Shown here: one piece after another, positions 14,728 to 18,844 of the stretch
Layout: the number at the start of each line of letters is the position of its first letter
Numbering within the stretch: the stretch's first letter is position 1
Origin: Thermocaproicibacter sp002397355
GTDB taxonomy: Bacteria; Bacillota; Clostridia; Oscillospirales; Acutalibacteraceae
Assembly (NCBI GenBank): GCA_036830905.1
Contig: DAISNS010000031.1
Location: forward strand, 1-18,844
Direction: 5' to 3'
Length of the DNA: 18,844 nucleotides
Notes under the pieces: model-generated
The model's database searches: none
Seen by the model: only the letters and a program-made list of their open reading frames with translations
What the model was told of the DNA's origin: nothing
Position numbers and translations under genes: made by a program

Positions 14728-15824
14728 TATTCCACCTCGCAAAGAAACGTTTCGCTTTGCGGCTTATCATCCACCCGGCGGGATTTGTCCCTGAGCAGGA
14801 TCCAGGAAACGGCGGTGCCGCGGGAAGAGAGGCGCCGCACCCTTTCGTCGAGTTCCGGCCCGGCGTAGTAGGAGATCAGCACGCACTGCGCGTCCGGGCC
14901 GCGCCGGCACAGCCGGTCGAGGATCCTGCTGAAGGGGCACACGGTTTTGCCCGCGTCGATGCAGGCCATCCGGCGCAGCAGGTGGAAATACTGGCTTCGC
15001 CCGTTCCTGCAGGAGGGGTCCATCCGGACGCCGCCGCTTTCCGGCGCGTTCGTCACGAGCCCCGTCGCGGCTCCGCTTTTCAGCAGTATGCCGGCAAGGT
15101 AGGCCGCGATGCGGATGATGTCTTCCCGGATCTCCTCGTGGTCGTACTTGTTGTAGCCGTCGAAATCGAGCAGCAGCAGGACGTTCTGCGACTGCGCGCT
15201 GCCGAACTGGTTCACCTTGAGCGCGCCCGTTTTGGCCGTGGCGTTCCAGTTGACGTGCCGCATGCTGTCGGCCGGCGTCCAGTCGCGGACGCCGCGGAAA
15301 AAGAACGGGTCTTCCACCAGCGTGCGCCGCGCAAGGATCTGCCCGGTGAGGCGCTGAAAATCGATGTGGAAGTTTTCCACGCCCTTTACCCGCGGATAGA
15401 CGAAAACGCTGCAGGAGGCCGGGGAGCCGCAGATGTATTTTGCCCGGAACAGGGGGTCGATGGCCGCCGCGCCGGCGTCGTCCAGCGTGTAGCGGCCGCG
15501 CCGCAGCGCGGTGAAGGGGATGCGCCGCGCGAGACTCTCGTAGGAAAAGACCGAGACGGAATCCTCCCGGTAAAATTCATGGGCGAATTTCTGCCCGTCG
15601 TAAGAGAGAAACCGGGGCGTCCGAAACGACACGCTGGCCGAGAGCAGCGGCGTCAGCTTGGCGTTCGTGACGGTTTCCACGATCTCGCCGGTCTCGCCCT
15701 CGAAAATGCCGTCTTCTGAAAAGCGGAGGTCGAGGGACAGGTTTTTGTTCCAGATGCGCCGGTACCAGCGCGAAAAGGCGGCGAAGCCGATCAGGAACGC
15801 CGCCCCGATCATCAGCAGAATCAT
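14724..15824 (-). CDS. DUF58-domain protein
   Basis: This 366-residue protein starts with one or two short membrane helices (MILLMIGAAFLIGFAAF), then has an extended beta region and the DUF58 signature VRDWTPADSMRHVNWNATAK (from residue 179). A von Willebrand A-like alpha/beta region follows, with LLLLDFDGYNK and a later TAVSWILL strand. DUF58 proteins are encoded beside MoxR ATPases and are thought to be their partners in assembly or stress functions at the membrane. The ATG at 15824 follows GGGAGGGG and lies 18 nt after the moxR stop. The end of the gene carries the ribosome-binding site of the next gene, so their translation is coupled. Confidence 0.9.
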   Translation of the reverse strand: MILLMIGAAFLIGFAAFSRWYRRIWNKNLSLDLRFSEDGIFEGETGEIVETVTNAKLTPLLSASVSFRTPRFLSYDGQKFAHEFYREDSVSVFSYESLARRIPFTALRRGRYTLDDAGAAAIDPLFRAKYICGSPASCSVFVYPRVKGVENFHIDFQRLTGQILARRTLVEDPFFFRGVRDWTPADSMRHVNWNATAKTGALKVNQFGSAQSQNVLLLLDFDGYNKYDHEEIREDIIRIAAYLAGILLKSGAATGLVTNAPESGGVRMDPSCRNGRSQYFHLLRRMACIDAGKTVCPFSRILDRLCRRGPDAQCVLISYYAGPELDERVRRLSSRGTAVSWILLRDKSRRVDDKPQSETFLCEVEY

Positions 15825-15842
15825 GTTTCGGTCCCCTCCCGC

Positions 15843-16823
15843 TCAGCCGGAGACAGTCTGAAGGGGCAGATCCCATTTTTCCGACGGCACTTCCACCGCC
15901 GCAAGCACGGCCTCCACCGCGGCCGCCGCTTTTTCGCCGCCGGAAGCGAAGCTGTCGCGCATGATGAGCCGGTGGGCGAAAACGGGGCGCGCGAGCGAGC
16001 GGATGTCTTCCGGAACGACGTAGCCGCGGCCGGAAAGAGCCGCGCGCGCCTTCGCCGCGGCCATCAGTGCCAGGCTTCCGCGCGGGCTGACGCCGAGCGC
16101 CGCCTCCGGCAGCGTCCGCGTCTTTTCGGCGAGCGCCGCAATGTAGGCCATCAGGTCGGGGTGGACGTAAACGCCCCGGACGGCTTCCTGCGCGGCGACA
16201 ACCTCCTCCGCGCCGCAGACGGGGGAGACGCCGTCGTAGGGGGAGCCGTGCGCGCCGCGGCGCAGGATTTCCACCGCGCTTTCCGCGGAGGGGTATCCGA
16301 CGGAGGTCTTGATCAGAAAGCGGTCGAGCTGCGCTTCCGGAAGCGGGAACGTGCCCTGCGTTTCCACCGGGTTCTGGGTGGCGATGACGAAGTACGGCCT
16401 TGCGAGCGGATACGTTGTGCCGTCCACCGTCACCTGGCGCTCCTCCATGCACTCCAGCAGGCTCGACTGGGTGCGCGGGGCCGCTCGGTTGATCTCGTCC
16501 GCCAGCAGGACGTTCGTGAAAACGGGACCGCGCCGGAAGACGAAGTCCCCCAGCTTCTGGTTGAAGTAGTTGATGCCCGTCAGGTCCGAGGGTAGCAGGT
16601 CCGGCGTGAACTGCACGCGGCGGAATTCCCCGCCCACCGTTTTCGCAAGCGTTTTGGACAGCATGGTTTTCCCGGTGCCGGGCACGTCGTCCAGCAGCAT
16701 GTGGCCGCCGGCGAAAAGCGCCGTCACCGCGAGCAGGATGACGTCGTCCTTGCCCGCAATTACGGTCGCGACGGATGCGGTGATCTTTTTTCCCAGCGAA
16801 GAAACTTCCTGAATTTCCATCAT
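15843..16823 (-). CDS. MoxR-family AAA+ ATPase
   Basis: This 326-residue AAA+ ATPase is a chaperone-like protein that remodels partner proteins. Walker A is DVPGTGKT (residues 46-53), Walker B NVLLADEIN (104-112) with Asp109-Glu110, and sensor 1 lies in VIATQNP with Asn150. FTPDLLPSDLTG after Walker A is typical of MoxR, as is QGTFPLPEAQLDRFL. The lid domain carries LGVSPRGSLALMAAAKARAAL. The start is the ATG at 16823, with a second ATG just after; the best ribosome-binding site, AGGAGAAGG, is rather far upstream (about 13 nt). It is the first gene of the three-gene operon and is divergent from a second rhamnosidase. A link to rhamnose use is not evident. Confidence 0.95.
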   Translation of the reverse strand: MMEIQEVSSLGKKITASVATVIAGKDDVILLAVTALFAGGHMLLDDVPGTGKTMLSKTLAKTVGGEFRRVQFTPDLLPSDLTGINYFNQKLGDFVFRRGPVFTNVLLADEINRAAPRTQSSLLECMEERQVTVDGTTYPLARPYFVIATQNPVETQGTFPLPEAQLDRFLIKTSVGYPSAESAVEILRRGAHGSPYDGVSPVCGAEEVVAAQEAVRGVYVHPDLMAYIAALAEKTRTLPEAALGVSPRGSLALMAAAKARAALSGRGYVVPEDIRSLARPVFAHRLIMRDSFASGGEKAAAAVEAVLAAVEVPSEKWDLPLQTVSG

Positions 16824-16977
16824 CGGGTTGCCGGTGCCTTCTCCTCTTTTGATCCGCCGGAGGCGGGCGGGGAAAACGCACCGTTTCTCCTTTCATTTTG
16901 TCCGGCCGAGCGCGGATTGCGTAGGGGACAGGCCGCGCTGCAATGCGGAAAAGACCGCCGGATTTGCTTTTTCTTCC

Positions 16978-16986
16978 AGTATATCA
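16978..16986 (-). promoter_or_regulatory. Candidate extended -10 promoter of the moxR operon
   Basis: On the minus strand TGATATACT (16986-16978) is an extended -10 (TGn plus TATACT). I see no good -35 at 16-18 bp upstream. It would give a leader of about 150 nt. Confidence 0.35.
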
Positions 16987-17076
16987 CAAAACGAAGCCCG
17001 GCGGCGTATCTTTTTAGGCCATATGCGCCGCATATTCCGAAGCCGAAAAGAAAAAGGACGTTTTTCCCGCCTTCGG

Positions 17077-17104
17077 TTGCTTTTTCCCCCGTTTCCTCTA
17101 TAAT
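17077..17104 (+). promoter_or_regulatory. Promoter of the second rhamnosidase gene
   Basis: TTGCTT (17077-17082) and a perfect TATAAT (17099-17104) are 16 bp apart. The leader to the start codon at 17218 is about 105 nt and contains a hairpin. Confidence 0.6.
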
Positions 17105-17141
17105 GATGGAACAGCCGCGGGGGTCCCGGCAGCCGCGCTGC

Positions 17142-17165
17142 GGATCGCCGCGCCCCGGGCGATCC
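17142..17165 (+). repeat. Hairpin in the leader of the second rhamnosidase gene
   Basis: GGATCGCC (17142-17149) and GGCGATCC (17158-17165) are perfect 8-bp inverted arms around an 8-nt loop. No T-run follows, so it is not a terminator. As DNA it could also be an operator; as RNA it could affect mRNA stability. Confidence 0.4.
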
Positions 17166-17217
17166 AACCGGGATGGTTCGGCCGAAGGCTGACGGAGGGG
17201 ACGAGGAGAGGATCAAT

Positions 17218-18844
17218 TTGAAACAGGATTATCTGAACAATGCAAAACCGATTTTTCTTGCGGGACTCGACGAAAGGCTGAACGTGCAGGCGGGGTTTCG
17301 GAAGAATCTCTGCCTGACGGCCGTGCCGTCCGCCGCCGTCGTGCAGATCGCGGCCCGGTCCTTTTACCGGCTGTATGTGAACGGCCGCGTTGTGATGAAC
17401 GGTCCCGCCCGCACGGCGCGGGGGTACCTGCGCGTGGACGAACTGGACGTGCTCCCGTTCCTGCGCGCGGGGGTGAACTGCTTTGCGATGGAGATCACGT
17501 CTTCCTGCGGATGCCTGCGGGGATATTCCAACGACATCTGTGCCGACGGCTCCATGCTGCTGGCCGAGATCCTGATCGACGGGAAGTGCGCCGCCGCGAC
17601 GGACGAGAGCTGGGATGCGCTCCGGCTGACGCAGCGGGACGAGTATTCGGACATGATTTCCCACTGCCGCCAGAACACGGAGGTCTATCATCTGGACGCC
17701 GCCTATGCGGCTTGGCGCACGGCCGTGCCGGGCGCGGCAGGCTTTCCCTGGCGGAAAGCCGCCGTCTGCGGGGAAAAGCCGCGTTTTCTGCCCCGGCGGA
17801 TGCTGCTGCCGGAGATGAAAAAGGTCAAATCCGCGCGCCTGGTGGAGTGCGGCAGGGCGCATATCGACCGTTCCCTTCCGGTGCGCGACGCGTGGTACGA
17901 GGCGGATCTCGCCGAATATTATCAAAGGCTTTCCGACCGCCCGATCCACGATTATCTGCGCACGGTGGACGAACCCGCGGACGGCGTGGTGGATTACCTG
18001 CCGGACGGCGTGCGCTGCAGCGAGCGGGAGGAAAGCGGCACGGCCTATGCCCATTTCGATTTCGGGGCTCTGCAGCTCGGCTTTATCGGCTTCACCTTTT
18101 CCTGCGACCGCGACGGGATGCTGGACGTCGTCCACCTGGAATCCTATGGGGAAAAGGGGGAAAAGGAGCAGTGCGTGGGCGGCGCGAACCCGACCACCCG
18201 CCTTTATGTGAAAAAAGGCGCGTACTCTTTCCTGACGATGGAGCCCGCGCTTTTCCGCTACCTGAAGTTTTATTTCCGGGGCGTGGGGAACTGCACGCTG
18301 ACCGACGTTCATGTGCGCACCTACCACTACCCGGACAGGGGCATGGGTTCCTTTCAGTGCAGCGACGACGACGTCAACCGGCTCTACGAGGCGGCCCGCC
18401 GGACGCTGCTGCTCAACACGCTGGATATTTTCATGGACTGCCCGGAGCGCGAGCGCGGCGGCTGGCTGTGCGATTCCCTGTGGACGGCGCGCGCCGCGGC
18501 CCTGATGCTCGGCGACCTTTCCGTGGAGAAGGCGTTCCTCGAAAACTTCCTGCTCGCCCCGGAAGAAGAGCCGCACGGCTTTTTCCCGGAGGTTTATCCT
18601 GCCACCAAGGCGAAAGGCGGGCCCTCCATCACCACCTGGTCCTTCTGGCTGATGATCGAGCTGTACGAGTACGCGCAGCGCAGCGGAGACGTGGACTTTC
18701 TCCGGGAGCACCGGGCGCGCGTCGAGCGCTTCGTCGAGGGCAGCGGGGACTACATCGGTCCCAGCGGACTGCTGGAGAACATGCCCTGTATCTTTGTGGA
18801 CTGGTCGCAGTCGAACGATGCGGAAAACACGCAGCCGATCTCGA
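17218..18844 (+). CDS. Second GH78-like alpha-L-rhamnosidase, 3' end beyond window
   Basis: The reading frame stays open for 542 codons to the window end, so this is a 5' partial gene. It starts at TTG (17218) after GAGGAGAGG; no ATG stands closer to that site. The N-terminal part has the beta-sandwich features of GH78 proteins (FYRLYVNGRVVMNGPARTARG; later HFDFGALQLGFIGF). The catalytic start is MDCPERERGGWLCDSLWTA: Asp407, Glu412 and Asp419 have exactly the spacing I recall for the catalytic acids of Bacillus RhaB (Asp567, Glu572, Asp579). This motif lacks the extra residue found in the first rhamnosidase here, so the two belong to different subgroups. No signal peptide is visible. It has its own promoter and diverges from the moxR operon. 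The general base lies beyond the window. Confidence 0.88.
   Translation, partial: MKQDYLNNAKPIFLAGLDERLNVQAGFRKNLCLTAVPSAAVVQIAARSFYRLYVNGRVVMNGPARTARGYLRVDELDVLPFLRAGVNCFAMEITSSCGCLRGYSNDICADGSMLLAEILIDGKCAAATDESWDALRLTQRDEYSDMISHCRQNTEVYHLDAAYAAWRTAVPGAAGFPWRKAAVCGEKPRFLPRRMLLPEMKKVKSARLVECGRAHIDRSLPVRDAWYEADLAEYYQRLSDRPIHDYLRTVDEPADGVVDYLPDGVRCSEREESGTAYAHFDFGALQLGFIGFTFSCDRDGMLDVVHLESYGEKGEKEQCVGGANPTTRLYVKKGAYSFLTMEPALFRYLKFYFRGVGNCTLTDVHVRTYHYPDRGMGSFQCSDDDVNRLYEAARRTLLLNTLDIFMDCPERERGGWLCDSLWTARAAALMLGDLSVEKAFLENFLLAPEEEPHGFFPEVYPATKAKGGPSITTWSFWLMIELYEYAQRSGDVDFLREHRARVERFVEGSGDYIGPSGLLENMPCIFVDWSQSNDAENTQPIS

Noticed and set aside
16820..17167. 115-codon minus-strand frame whose stop overlaps the moxR start as ATGA
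   Set aside because: It starts with TTG without a ribosome-binding site, would span the likely moxR promoter, and has no recognisable sequence.
17098..18711. 537-codon minus-strand frame at the right end
   Set aside because: It overlaps the second rhamnosidase entirely and has no recognisable motif. The plus-strand frame has the DCPERERGGW catalytic motif and a ribosome-binding site.

Overview
The window looks like a chromosomal segment from a GC-rich, low-branching Firmicute, most likely a gut-type Clostridia of the Oscillospiraceae/Ruminococcaceae kind. That placement is inferred from strong AGGAGG ribosome-binding sites, a Gram-positive-style lipoprotein sugar-binding protein, a CUT1 importer without its own ATPase, and a group II intron relic. 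It is not a phylogenetic result.

Left end (1-1303), accessory and more AT-rich. Bases 1 to about 137 resemble domain I of a bacterial group II intron, followed by two more hairpins and a 45-codon ORF that may be the broken start of an intron-encoded protein. Next comes a compact regulatory module: two divergent small ribbon-helix-helix (RHH) proteins (76 and 63 aa). They are separated by near-consensus promoters whose -35/-10 spacers contain copies of the same 8-bp box (AGTTCATA/TATGAACT).

Centre (1403-13355), a rhamnoside-use locus. A lipoprotein solute-binding protein and two CUT1 permeases (1403-4800) import a sugar; a strong hairpin separates the binding-protein gene from the permease genes. 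Converging on this operon is a two-gene minus-strand operon (8331-5037) encoding a GH71/99-like TIM-barrel protein with a probable C-terminal CBM9-like module and a DUF5722 protein that looks like a clan-A glycoside hydrolase. Divergent from it is a three-gene plus-strand operon (8725-13355): an SGNH esterase, L-rhamnose isomerase (rhaA, all metal ligands present) and a GH78 alpha-L-rhamnosidase. None of these enzymes has a visible signal peptide, so the picture is import of a rhamnose-containing oligosaccharide or glycoside followed by intracellular deacylation, hydrolysis and isomerisation of rhamnose. The shared 393-bp intergenic region holds three AACGGTA boxes and a perfect 16-bp palindrome with a central CG. 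Kinase, aldolase, transporter ATPase and a sugar-responsive regulator are not in the window.

Right end. A minus-strand operon (16823-13375) encodes a MoxR AAA+ ATPase, a DUF58 protein and a polytopic membrane protein with a DUF4129-like tail, the last two genes joined by a TTGA stop/start overlap. Divergent from it, a second and different GH78-like rhamnosidase (from 17218) runs off the window end.

The best candidates for something undescribed are the divergent RHH pair with promoter-embedded boxes, and the pairing of two uncharacterised hydrolase families with an intracellular rhamnose pathway.
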